A stretch of DNA of 64,000 nt from Engelhardtia mirabilis (GTDB lineage: Bacteria; Planctomycetota; UBA1135; GCA-002686595). Position numbers and translations under genes: made by a program. The stretch covers positions 1,426,001 to 1,490,000 of the forward strand of contig CP036296.1 of assembly GCA_007751255.1 (NCBI GenBank), given 5' to 3'. Shown piece by piece: positions 1-8,011 of the stretch; the first letter of the stretch is position 1; the number at the start of each line of letters is the position of its first letter. The notes below the pieces were generated by a model. That model made no database searches, was not told the origin of the DNA, and saw only the letters and a program-made list of their open reading frames with translations.

Positions 1-134
1 TCGGAGGGAACGGGCATGGGTTTGGCACAGATGGCGGCGAGAGACGTTAGCAGGACACGGAGCCCGAGAAACCCTCGCCGTGGCCGGAGCAGACTCCGGC
101 TAGCATTGGCCGGCCCCGCCGCCAGGACGATTCC

Positions 135-1118
135 ATGCCGAAACAAGCAGCCACCGAGTCTCATCGGAATCCATCTCCGGGACCCAGCCGGGGCCTGGTT
201 CTCCTGCTCGTCACGATCTTCGGCGTCGGCGGCGGGATCAGCTGCGCCGGCTGCGCCAAGGCCGCCGATCCGGTGGTCGAGCACGGCGCTCCGACGGCGA
301 CGGGGCCGGGTGCGGCGAATGGCACGGGGGCGAATGGCACGGCGGCGAATGAATCGGCGGGGGGTGGTGTCGCCGAGCCCGTCCAACCGCAAGCGCCCCA
401 GCCGGCCGTGGGCCCCGCGCCGGTGCACGGCTATCGAGTGCTGGCGGAGTTCACCCACGACTTCCGCTCCTTCACCCAGGGCCTCGTCTTCGCCGAGGGT
501 CAGTTGTACGAGAGCGCCGGCAAGTACGCCGCGTCCGACCTGCGCCGGGTGGACCTGGTCACCGGTGAGGTGCTCGAGCGTCGGCGCCTGGCGGGGAACT
601 ACTTCGCCGAGGGACTGGCGGCCGTCGGCGAGCGGCTGATCCAACTGACCTGGCAGAACGGCAAGGCCTTCGTCTACGACCGCACGACCTTCGAGAAGAT
701 CGGCGAGTTCCCCCTCGCCGGCGAGGGTTGGGGCCTGACCTACGACGGCGAGCGGCTGATCCTGTCCGACGGCACCGAGTACCTGCGTTTCCTGGATCCG
801 GAAACCTTCGCGCAGCTCGGGACTGTGCGCGTGACCGACGACGGCCGTCCGATTCAACGCATCAACGAACTGGAATTCGTGCGCGGCGAGGTCTGGGCCA
901 ACATCTGGCAGACGAATCGCATCGCGCGCATCGACCCGCAGACGGGTCGCGTCAACTCCTGGGTCGACCTGACGGGCATCATCGACGTGAACCCCGTCCT
1001 CGTGGGCGGCGAGCCCCAGAACGTGCTCAACGGGATCGCCTTCGAGCCGATCACGCAGCAGCTCTACGTGACAGGCAAGAACTGGCCCAAGCTGTTCCAG
1101 ATCGAAGTCGTCGAGTGA
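135..1118 (+). CDS. Glutaminyl-peptide cyclotransferase, exported
   Basis: The product is 327 aa and resembles the bacterial five-bladed propeller glutamine cyclotransferases (Glu_cyclase_2 family). These convert N-terminal glutamine of peptides to pyroglutamate outside the cytoplasm. The N-terminus has a hydrophobic segment (about residues 20-35) followed by SCAGC, so it is probably exported, perhaps as a lipoprotein although the lipobox is imperfect. A low-complexity Gly/Ala/Asn linker (about residues 55-75) precedes the catalytic domain. Family hallmarks are FTQGLVF, YESAGKY, GWGLTYDGERLILSDGT, INELEFV.GEVWAN.W and LNGIAFEP. The next gene starts at a GTG that overlaps this stop codon, so the two are probably co-translated. 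A TAGCAT box at 101-106 could be its -10 element. Confidence 0.9.
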   Translation: MPKQAATESHRNPSPGPSRGLVLLLVTIFGVGGGISCAGCAKAADPVVEHGAPTATGPGAANGTGANGTAANESAGGGVAEPVQPQAPQPAVGPAPVHGYRVLAEFTHDFRSFTQGLVFAEGQLYESAGKYAASDLRRVDLVTGEVLERRRLAGNYFAEGLAAVGERLIQLTWQNGKAFVYDRTTFEKIGEFPLAGEGWGLTYDGERLILSDGTEYLRFLDPETFAQLGTVRVTDDGRPIQRINELEFVRGEVWANIWQTNRIARIDPQTGRVNSWVDLTGIIDVNPVLVGGEPQNVLNGIAFEPITQQLYVTGKNWPKLFQIEVVE

Positions 1119-2203
1119 GCGTGGCGCGCGCGGGCGAGGGAAGTGGGCCGCGCGGGGCCATTCGGCGTTGGACGCGCCGCTGTGTGTCGGTCGCGCTCGG
1201 GCTGGTACTGGGAATGCTCGCCCTGGAGCTGGGCGTGCGCCTGCTCGACCCCCTTGGAACGAGCTACTACCGCTCCACCAACCAGTACCTGCAACAGTCG
1301 GTGGTGCTCCCGCCCGACGCCGGTCGGCCCGATGGCCGGTTGTTCGAGAACGCGCCCGGTCGTTCGCTCGATTGCGGCACGTCGACCTTCGCCACCGACG
1401 GCGCGGGGCTGCGCGCGGCCGACGCCGACCAGCCCGCGCCCCGACCCCGCGCCCAGGCCACCGACGTGGGCCTGCGGATCCTGTTCCTCGGTGATTCGGT
1501 CACCCTCGGATGGGGGGTCGACTTCGAGCAGACCTGGGTCGCCACGATCGCGCGCGAAGCGCGCGCGCCCGACGGCCGCGCGGTGCAGACGCTCAACGCC
1601 GGCCACCTGCAGTACAACACCGTTCAACAGGTCGATTGGTTCTTCGCCCACGCCCAGGCCCTCGAGCCGGATCTGGTCGTGATCACGGCGGTGATGAACG
1701 ACCTCGACGACGCCTACGCCTTGTACCTGGCGTACATGGACCAGCTGGCGAGCGCCGAGCAAGACTCGCCGACGCTGCTCGAGCGCTGCACGACGGCCTT
1801 CCACACGCACTTCCACGGCTTGGCCGGCCTGCTGCAGTACCGGCGCGAGATGCGGGCGCCGTCCGCGCCGGCGCCCTCCGCCGGGGTACCGATCGAAGAG
1901 CGGGAGGACTACCGCGCGGGCTGGCCCAAGGCCGAGGCGGCGCTCGATCGGCTGCGCGGGGCCTGCGTCGCCGCCGGGGTCCCGCTGGTCGTCTTCGACC
2001 ACACCACGCCGCGCCTGCCCGGCTACCGCGAGTGGTGCGAGCGGACCGGAGTGCCCTGGTACGACCTGGCCTTCACGCCGGAAGAGTGGGCGCGCCCGAT
2101 CCGCAACTCCGCCGCCGACGCCCACGCCAACGCCGCCGGCAACCGGCTGCTGGCGGACAAGGCCCTGGCGGCCCTGCGGGACCTCGGCGCGATCGCCCGC
2201 TGA
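1115..2203 (+). CDS. Membrane-anchored SGNH/GDSL hydrolase-like protein
   Basis: I chose the GTG at 1115 because it overlaps the upstream TGA (GTGA), a usual sign of translational coupling; GTG 1121 is an alternative. The product is about 362 aa. One N-terminal membrane segment (about 23-40) follows a basic stretch, so the catalytic domain lies outside the membrane. SGNH features are block I FLGDSVTLGWG (nucleophile Ser about 128), GHLQYNT, VMNDLDD for the Asn block, and a C-terminal DAHANAAGNRLLA that fits the Asp/His block. Such enzymes act as esterases or acyltransferases on polysaccharides or lipids; the substrate here is unknown. Its pairing with the glutaminyl cyclase has no clear biochemical explanation. 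Confidence 0.8.
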   Translation: MSVARAGEGSGPRGAIRRWTRRCVSVALGLVLGMLALELGVRLLDPLGTSYYRSTNQYLQQSVVLPPDAGRPDGRLFENAPGRSLDCGTSTFATDGAGLRAADADQPAPRPRAQATDVGLRILFLGDSVTLGWGVDFEQTWVATIAREARAPDGRAVQTLNAGHLQYNTVQQVDWFFAHAQALEPDLVVITAVMNDLDDAYALYLAYMDQLASAEQDSPTLLERCTTAFHTHFHGLAGLLQYRREMRAPSAPAPSAGVPIEEREDYRAGWPKAEAALDRLRGACVAAGVPLVVFDHTTPRLPGYREWCERTGVPWYDLAFTPEEWARPIRNSAADAHANAAGNRLLADKALAALRDLGAIAR

Positions 2204-2213
2204 GAGCCGCGGT

Positions 2214-3209
2214 TCAGTTGCCGGCCGAGACCGACCAGGGCCGCGCGATCCCGCGGTCCGCGGCCAGGCGGGCCTTCTTCTTGGACTCGGCCACCGCGGA
2301 GGCCCGGGCCCGGGCCAGGGCTCGGCCCTTGAGCCCCTTGAAGGGGACGTCGGCCTTGGCGGCGCGCCGGTGCAGGACCTCGACCCGGCGGCGGTAGCGC
2401 GACTGGACCTCGCGCTGCAGGGCGCGGCGCTGGCGCCGACGTGGGAAGTGGGGCGTGCCGACCAGGGCGATGGCCGAGCCGCCCGGCGCGCCCTCGGCGA
2501 TCAGCCCCGCCGCGCGCTGGCGCTCGTGGACGCGTTCGCGCAGCTGGATCAGGGCCAGGGTGCGGGGCGAGGGTGCGATGCTCTGGAAGCCCGCGCGCTC
2601 GACCACGACGCCCCAGGGCTCGAGCCAGCGGGCCATCTTCAACGCCAGCTCGTCGTCGATCTTCTCCGACACCCGCAGCTCGGCGCGGTCCCGCTCGCGC
2701 AGGACCTCCCAGACCGAGATCGCGAGGGCGTCGCGCATGCCCTGCTGCAGGTCGCCGATCTCCACCAGTGAGCGGGTGATGTCGACCGTGCGCCAGACCA
2801 GGGTGGCGTGGACGCGGTAGACCAGCCCGTCGAGGGTCGCCACCTTCTGGTCCTGCAGGTCCAGGGTGCGGTGCCGGGTGGGCATGATCCGCACGACCTG
2901 CAGGAAGGGGATCAGGAAGTGGAAGCCGGGCTCGATCACCTTCCTGGCGCGGCCGAAGCTGAACAGCAGCCCTTGGGTGCCCGTGCGCACGGTGACGCCC
3001 ATGGCACGCATCAGGGCGTAGACGGCCGCGAAGGCGGCCAAGGGATGCTCGCGGGCCTGCTCGATGACCCAACTGAGCACCAGGTCCGGCAGGCCCCGCA
3101 GGAAGCTCTTGAGCTGCAGCAGGAAGCCGGGCTCCGCGGCCGCCTCGGGGTCGTCGACGGGAACCAGGACCTCGGGCGGTCCGCCCGTCTGGGCCCAATT
3201 GCGATTCAC
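2214..3209 (-). CDS. SPFH/Band 7 domain protein A
   Basis: The product is 331 aa, starting at GTG 3209, which overlaps the stop of the upstream SPFH gene by 4 nt (GTGA). A moderately hydrophobic segment (about 45-70) leads into a Band 7 domain. The domain shows GTQGLLFSFGRARKVIEPGFHF, DLQDQKVATLDGLVYRV for the beta-rich core, and WGVVVERAGFQSIAPSP near its end. SPFH proteins (prohibitin, stomatin, HflK/C type) form oligomeric rings or scaffolds at membranes. The C-terminal third is very basic and Arg/Ala-rich, unlike most family members. No partner protease (HflB/FtsH or NfeD) is next to it. The function is inferred from the fold only. Confidence 0.8.
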   Translation of the reverse strand: MNRNWAQTGGPPEVLVPVDDPEAAAEPGFLLQLKSFLRGLPDLVLSWVIEQAREHPLAAFAAVYALMRAMGVTVRTGTQGLLFSFGRARKVIEPGFHFLIPFLQVVRIMPTRHRTLDLQDQKVATLDGLVYRVHATLVWRTVDITRSLVEIGDLQQGMRDALAISVWEVLRERDRAELRVSEKIDDELALKMARWLEPWGVVVERAGFQSIAPSPRTLALIQLRERVHERQRAAGLIAEGAPGGSAIALVGTPHFPRRRQRRALQREVQSRYRRRVEVLHRRAAKADVPFKGLKGRALARARASAVAESKKKARLAADRGIARPWSVSAGN

Positions 3210-4033
3210 GATCGGCTCGCGCCCGCGCCGTCGGAGGCGCCTTCCTCATCGTCCTCGGAGCCGTCCTCGCCCTCTTGCAGGTCGCTGCGATCGACCTTCT
3301 TGGCGCTGCCGGCCTCGGCCTCGGCCGCGATTCGGGCGGCCTCCGCGGCCAGGGCCCGGCGACCCTCCCGCAGGCCCGGGACGTCGCGCTCGGGGTGGGT
3401 GGTGACCACCGCGCCGGTGACCAGGGCCACGGCGGCGTCCCCGGGGAGACCGCTGGCGCTCAGGTGCCCGTAGAGCTGGAGCCGCTCGCGCGCCAAGAGG
3501 TCCAACTGGGTGATCTCGAGGGTGGCCGGCGACGGGGAGAGGTTCGAGAAGCCGAGCTGCAGGATCTTCACACCCCACTGCGCCTCGACGATGGCCAGCT
3601 CGCCGCGGATGGCCTGGATCATCGCGTCGACGTCCCGGATCGTCTCGCGGGTCTGGGTGCTGACGATGCGCTGGATGGCCAGCACCACCCGATTCTGGAG
3701 GCCCTGGACCACGTCGTCGATCTCGATGATCGCCTTGTGGAGGTCGACGATCTGGTACAGGACCTTGGCGTCGACCTCGTAGACGAGGTCGTCCGAGAGC
3801 TGGATCACCTGGGGTTCGAGGTCCAGGGTCGTGTGGCGCGTGTCGGCCAGTTGAAAGCGCTGGACGATGGGCCACTTCCAGTGGACTCCCGGGCCGACCA
3901 CGTGCTTGGCCCGGCCGAGGGTGAACTTGAGGGCGTGCTGGCCGTCGTAGACGACGACGAACACGCCGGTGATCGCCTGGAGGAAGTCGAGCAACACGCT
4001 GTGGGCAGTGGGTGGGGTTGGGAGAGCCGGCAC
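3206..4033 (-). CDS. SPFH/Band 7 domain protein B
   Basis: The product is 275 aa from GTG 4033. The N-terminus has a hydrophobic stretch ([18 protein letters not shown]) that could associate with the membrane. A Band 7 domain follows, with [59 protein letters not shown] and [21 protein letters not shown]. The tail is alanine-rich, then strongly acidic ([11 protein letters not shown]). It is the first gene of a two-gene unit with SPFH protein A, and the two Band 7 domains are clearly related, so a tandem duplication is likely. The opposite charge of the two tails (acidic here, basic in A) suggests that the products could form a mixed complex; that is inference. Confidence 0.8.
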   Translation of the reverse strand: MPALPTPPTAHSVLLDFLQAITGVFVVVYDGQHALKFTLGRAKHVVGPGVHWKWPIVQRFQLADTRHTTLDLEPQVIQLSDDLVYEVDAKVLYQIVDLHKAIIEIDDVVQGLQNRVVLAIQRIVSTQTRETIRDVDAMIQAIRGELAIVEAQWGVKILQLGFSNLSPSPATLEITQLDLLARERLQLYGHLSASGLPGDAAVALVTGAVVTTHPERDVPGLREGRRALAAEAARIAAEAEAGSAKKVDRSDLQEGEDGSEDDEEGASDGAGASRS

Positions 4034-4437
4034 GAAGGCTCGGCGCGGCTTCGGGAGCCCGGGATTCTGGCCGATGGGGGGGCCGCGAGCGAGACCCGGA
4101 CCAAAGCTCCGCGGCTGGGTGTGGGTCGCGTCCGTTGACGGGGGGAGCCGCGGCGCTAGACTTTTCGGCTCGATTTACGGCGCGCGGTCCCCGGGACCCC
4201 CCTAGCTGGGGCCCTTGGTCCGCCCGTGCCGTGTCCGAGAGGATTCCCGTCGGTCGCCTCGCCGCGTGCCGGGAGTCCGACCGAGTCCGACCCGCCCCCG
4301 ACCCGACCGAGCAGATCCCGACCCGGGCGCTTTCTCAGCCCGGCCCACTTCATCCTTCGGCTGGCCCCTTGCGGCAGCCCCCCCCGTCTCCCCGTCAATC
4401 CTCGGGGCGATCGATCAGCCCCGAGCCGTACCCGATC
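4034..4437. other. Divergent intergenic region with long fusA leader
   Basis: This 404-bp stretch separates the SPFH pair (minus strand) from fusA. It holds the fusA promoter at 4135-4162. A start site near 4169 would leave a leader of about 270 nt before the ATG at 4438. The leader is C-rich with no clear Shine-Dalgarno sequence. I could not identify a known riboswitch or a ribosomal-protein binding site in it. Confidence 0.5.
4135..4162 (+). promoter_or_regulatory. Predicted sigma-70-type promoter of fusA
   Basis: TTGACG (4135-4140) and TAGACT (4157-4162) are separated by 16 bp. This is the best -35/-10 pair in the window. The same TAGACT box occurs just before other start codons here. Confidence 0.65.
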
Positions 4438-6507
4438 ATGAGCGCCAAGCGTCTGACCAAGCACCGCAACATCGGCATCATGGCCCACATCGATGCCGGT
4501 AAGACCACCGTCACCGAGCGGATCCTGTTCATCACGAACAAGATCCACAAGACGGGCGAGGTCCACGAGGGCGCCGCGACGATGGACTTCCTCGAGGAAG
4601 AGCAGAAGCGCGGGATCACGATCCAGTCCGCCGCCACGACGACGGAGTGGAAGGGCTACACGGTCAACATCATCGACACTCCCGGGCACGTGGACTTCAC
4701 GGCCGAGGTGGAGCGCTCGCTGCGCGTGCTCGACGGCGCCATCGCGGTGTTCGACGGGGTGCAGGGCGTCGAGGCCCAATCCGAGACGGTCTGGCGCCAG
4801 GCCGACCGCTACAAGGTCCCGCGTATCTGCTTGATCAACAAGCTCGACCGCGTCGGCGCCGACTTCGACTACTCGGCCGGCACCATCGCCGACCGCCTGG
4901 GTGCGCGCCCGGTCTCGATCCAGATGCCCGTGGGCAAGGAGAAGGACTTCAACGGCATCATCGACCTCGTGGAGATGAAGTACTACGAGTTCGACGAGGA
5001 GGCCAAGGGCAAGAACTTCCGCGTGCTCGAGATCCCGGCCGAGCTGCTCGACGAGGCGAAGATGCGTCGCCACGACGTGTGCGAGAACGCCGCCGAGTTC
5101 GACGAGGAAATGCTCGACCTGTTCGTCGAGGACAAGGAGATCTCCCCGGAGATGCTCAAGAACGCCCTGCGCCGCGGCTGCCTCTCGATGGAGATCACGC
5201 CCGTGCTGTGCGGTTCGGCCCTCAAGGACAAGGGCGTGGCCCTGATGCTCGACGCGGTCATCGACCTGCTGCCGAGCCCCCTGGACGTGCCGCCGGTCGT
5301 GGGCGAGGTCCCGCGCAGCGAGGGTGAGATGGTCACCCGCAAGGCCGACGAGTCCGAGCCCATGTGCGCCATGGCGTTCAAGACCGTCGCCGAGCCGACG
5401 GGCGACCTTACCTTCGTGCGCGTCTACTCCGGCACGCTCGAGAAGGGCACGACCTACCTCAACCCGCGCACGGGCAAGCGTGAGCGCATCGGGCGCCTCT
5501 TGCGCGTGCACGCTGACAAGCGCGAGGCCATCGACTCGATCCCGGTCGGCGACATCGCCGCCGTGATCGGCCTCAAGAACACGATCACCGGTGACACCCT
5601 CTGCAACGAGGACCACCCTATCGCCCTGTCGAAGATCGACTTCCCGGACGGCGTCATCGCGATGTCGCTCGAGCCCAAGAGCTCCCAGGACCGCGACAAG
5701 CTCGGCGACATCATCGGTCGCATGATGCGCGAGGACCCGACCTTCCGCGCCAGCACCAACGAGGAGACCGGCGAGCTGGTGATCTCGGGCATGGGCGAGC
5801 TGCACCTGGAGGTGCTCGTCAACCGGATCCAGAACGAGCACCGCTGCGAGGTCATCACCGGTGCGCCCAAGGTCGCGTACAAGCAGCGCCTGACGCGCGT
5901 GCTCGAGACCGAGGCGCGCTTCGTCAAGCAGTCCGGTGGCCGCGGTAAGTTCGCCGTCGTCAGCGTGCGCTTCGAGCCGACCGAGGACCCGACCAAGGTC
6001 TACGAGTTCGTCAACGGCGTGAAGGGCGGCAACGTCCCGCGCGAGTTCATCCCCAGCGTCGGCCACGGCATCGACCAGGCCGTTTCCGGCGGCGGGCGCA
6101 ACGGCTACCCCTACGTGGGCGTCAAGGCGACCCTGTTCGACGGCAAGGCCCACGACGTCGACTCGGACCAGCTGTCCTTCGAGCAGGCCGGCATCCTGGC
6201 CTTCCGCCAGGCCAGCGAGAACAACACGACCCTGCTCGAGCCGGTCATGAAGATCGAGGTCCGCGTGCCCGAGGAGTTCCTCGGCGCGGTCGTCGGCGAC
6301 CTCAACTCCCGCCGCGGCGAGATCGGCGAGGTCGATGCCCAGGGCGACCTGCGCGTCGTGCGCGGCATGGTTCCGATCGCCGAGATGTTCGCCTACTCGA
6401 GCTCCCTGCGGGGCGCGACCCAGGGCCGCGGCTCCTTCTCGATGGAGCTCGCCGAGTACCGCCCGGTCCCGCGCAACATCGCCGACAAGGTCCTGGCCGG
6501 CGAGTGA
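4438..6507 (+). CDS. fusA: Translation elongation factor G
   Basis: The product is 689 aa, the normal length for EF-G, the GTPase that drives ribosomal translocation. The ATG at 4438 gives the usual N-terminus ([19 protein letters not shown]). Visible motifs are G1 AHIDAGKTT, switch [13 protein letters not shown]3 DTPGHVDF, G4 NKLDR and G5 CGSALKDKG. The domain IV signature [18 protein letters not shown] and the C-terminal RG..QGRGSF.ME.AEYRPVP are also present. It is outside a str operon: no rpsL, rpsG or tuf is adjacent, so it may be a secondary EF-G copy or simply relocated. A hairpin at 6567-6604 probably ends the transcript. Confidence 0.97.
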   Translation: MSAKRLTKHRNIGIMAHIDAGKTTVTERILFITNKIHKTGEVHEGAATMDFLEEEQKRGITIQSAATTTEWKGYTVNIIDTPGHVDFTAEVERSLRVLDGAIAVFDGVQGVEAQSETVWRQADRYKVPRICLINKLDRVGADFDYSAGTIADRLGARPVSIQMPVGKEKDFNGIIDLVEMKYYEFDEEAKGKNFRVLEIPAELLDEAKMRRHDVCENAAEFDEEMLDLFVEDKEISPEMLKNALRRGCLSMEITPVLCGSALKDKGVALMLDAVIDLLPSPLDVPPVVGEVPRSEGEMVTRKADESEPMCAMAFKTVAEPTGDLTFVRVYSGTLEKGTTYLNPRTGKRERIGRLLRVHADKREAIDSIPVGDIAAVIGLKNTITGDTLCNEDHPIALSKIDFPDGVIAMSLEPKSSQDRDKLGDIIGRMMREDPTFRASTNEETGELVISGMGELHLEVLVNRIQNEHRCEVITGAPKVAYKQRLTRVLETEARFVKQSGGRGKFAVVSVRFEPTEDPTKVYEFVNGVKGGNVPREFIPSVGHGIDQAVSGGGRNGYPYVGVKATLFDGKAHDVDSDQLSFEQAGILAFRQASENNTTLLEPVMKIEVRVPEEFLGAVVGDLNSRRGEIGEVDAQGDLRVVRGMVPIAEMFAYSSSLRGATQGRGSFSMELAEYRPVPRNIADKVLAGE

Positions 6508-6566
6508 GCGGTTGGCGGCGGCTGCCGCCGGATCGGGGACCGAACTCTTACCGGGGTTCGACCCAG

Positions 6567-6604
6567 CGCGCGCCCGCGCTGCCGCCCGGCAGCGGGGGCG
6601 CGCG
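6567..6604 (+). terminator. GC-rich hairpin after fusA
   Basis: The arms 6567-6583 and 6588-6604 pair over about 17 bp with one mismatch and a 4-nt loop. There is no clear U-tract, so it may work as an intrinsic terminator of the high-GC type or only as a pause or 3'-end structure. Confidence 0.55.
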
Positions 6605-6664
6605 TCGTTCGGGCAACCTCGATCGAGGGGGGGGCGCGCGCTCGCGGAGGCCGGTTGCGGTGAC

Positions 6665-6670
6665 TAGACT
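6665..6670 (+). promoter_or_regulatory. TAGACT -10 box of the propeller gene
   Basis: TAGACT lies 9 nt before the ATG at 6680, so transcription would start within about 3 nt of the start codon. No convincing -35 element is visible. Confidence 0.5.
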
Positions 6671-6679
6671 CTGCCCACC

Positions 6680-7717
6680 ATGACGCGCAGTGCCCGTAGA
6701 AGATGGACAGCGGACCTCGAGTCCGAGATCGACGGTCTCGCCCTGAGCGCCCAGGGACCGGTGGTCCTGCACGTCTACGACCCGCCGGCCGGCGGCAAGT
6801 GGATCGACGACGCGATCCCCGGCAAGGTCGGGGCCTTCGATCGCCAGACCGGCGAGCGCCTGTGGGTCTCGCCCTGCGAGGTCGGCTACGGGCGCGGTTT
6901 CGGCGCCGGTATCGGCGAGGAGAGCGAGCTGGTGATCCTCGGCCCGAGCCAGGGCGGACATCGGATGGTCCGCATGTCCCTGGACGACGGCGTGCTGCTG
7001 GGCGTGGAGTCGGTGCCGGAGTTCGACGAGGCCCTGGTCTCGCCGGATCTGTGTATCTGCGTCGGCCTGAAGGCGATCACCGCCGTGCACACCACGCCGA
7101 TGGTCGAGTCCTGGCGCGTCGCCGGCGCCGGGCGCCGCTTCCACCGCGCGGCGCGGGCCGGAAACATGCTGTATGTCGTCTATTCGACCAAGGACAGCCG
7201 CCACCAGGGCGTGCTCGCCATGCGCGTCGACAACGGCAAGCTGATCCGCGAGCTGGTCGAGCCCAACCAGCCGGCGATCCACGACCTGTGCGCCGGCGAG
7301 GGGGTCTTCGCGATCGTGGTCGAGGACCTGGAGTCGGCCCTGCCCCCCGAGGCGGCCCGTGACTTCGCCCTGCGCCAACTGACCCGCGAGGACGTCGACC
7401 ACGACTTCGCGGCCAGCGGCCCGACGCCCGGCCTGGTGGTGCACGAGGCCGATTCGGGCGAGCGCCCCATGTGGTACGAGCCGCTCGGCGCGACCCCCGC
7501 CGGCGATGATCTGGGCGAGGCGAGCGTGGCGATCGACAGCGGCAAGCTCTACCTGGCCCGGGGCGCCTTGCTGTCGGTCCGGGACGTGCTGACCGGGCGC
7601 CTGCTGGGGGAACTGGCGGTTCCCGGTCTCGACGAGCACGTGGCCTGGAGCGTCAAGAACGGGGCCTTCCTGCTCGCCGAGGAGACCCGGGTCTCGGTCT
7701 ACGAGATCCCCGACTGA
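6680..7717 (+). CDS. PQQ-like beta-propeller protein, cytoplasmic
   Basis: The product is 345 aa without a signal peptide or membrane segment. Repeated blade-like motifs such as VGAFDRQTGERLWVSP, GVLAMRVDNGKLIREL, LVVHEADSGERPMWYE and LSVRDVLTGRLLGEL resemble PQQ/quinoprotein-type repeats. Cofactor-binding residues cannot be assigned. Family members are usually scaffolds or outer-membrane assembly factors (BamB-like); a cytoplasmic version is less common. The gene stands alone between fusA and tex, with a TAGACT box 9 nt before the ATG and a probable leaderless transcript. The specific function is unknown. Confidence 0.7.
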   Translation: MTRSARRRWTADLESEIDGLALSAQGPVVLHVYDPPAGGKWIDDAIPGKVGAFDRQTGERLWVSPCEVGYGRGFGAGIGEESELVILGPSQGGHRMVRMSLDDGVLLGVESVPEFDEALVSPDLCICVGLKAITAVHTTPMVESWRVAGAGRRFHRAARAGNMLYVVYSTKDSRHQGVLAMRVDNGKLIRELVEPNQPAIHDLCAGEGVFAIVVEDLESALPPEAARDFALRQLTREDVDHDFAASGPTPGLVVHEADSGERPMWYEPLGATPAGDDLGEASVAIDSGKLYLARGALLSVRDVLTGRLLGELAVPGLDEHVAWSVKNGAFLLAEETRVSVYEIPD

Positions 7718-8011
7718 TTCGGTCCAGGCAGGACTGACGCCGGGCACGTCCGTCCCGCGGCCCGACCTGGCGCCCGTGCCGAGTCCGTGCCGGCGCGGTT
7801 CACGGCGCGGCGCGGCGGCGGTCCAAGCGGGTCGCTCCCAGCGCCGGGCCCCGGATCCTCCGCGAGGGTTCGCAGCCGTCCGCCCCTGGAGCCGGCGCGG
7901 CGCTACCATGTCGGGCCGCATTCCCTAGACGGCCGCGCTGCACGCAGCGTGGACCGTGGGCCCAGCGCTCCACTGCGTCTCGGGCTCGTCAACGCCAAGA
8001 GAGTCTTCCAA

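Noticed and set aside
1-134. A partial gene at the left edge (open frame from 16)
   Set aside because: The frame overlaps the glutaminyl cyclase gene and has only chance composition.
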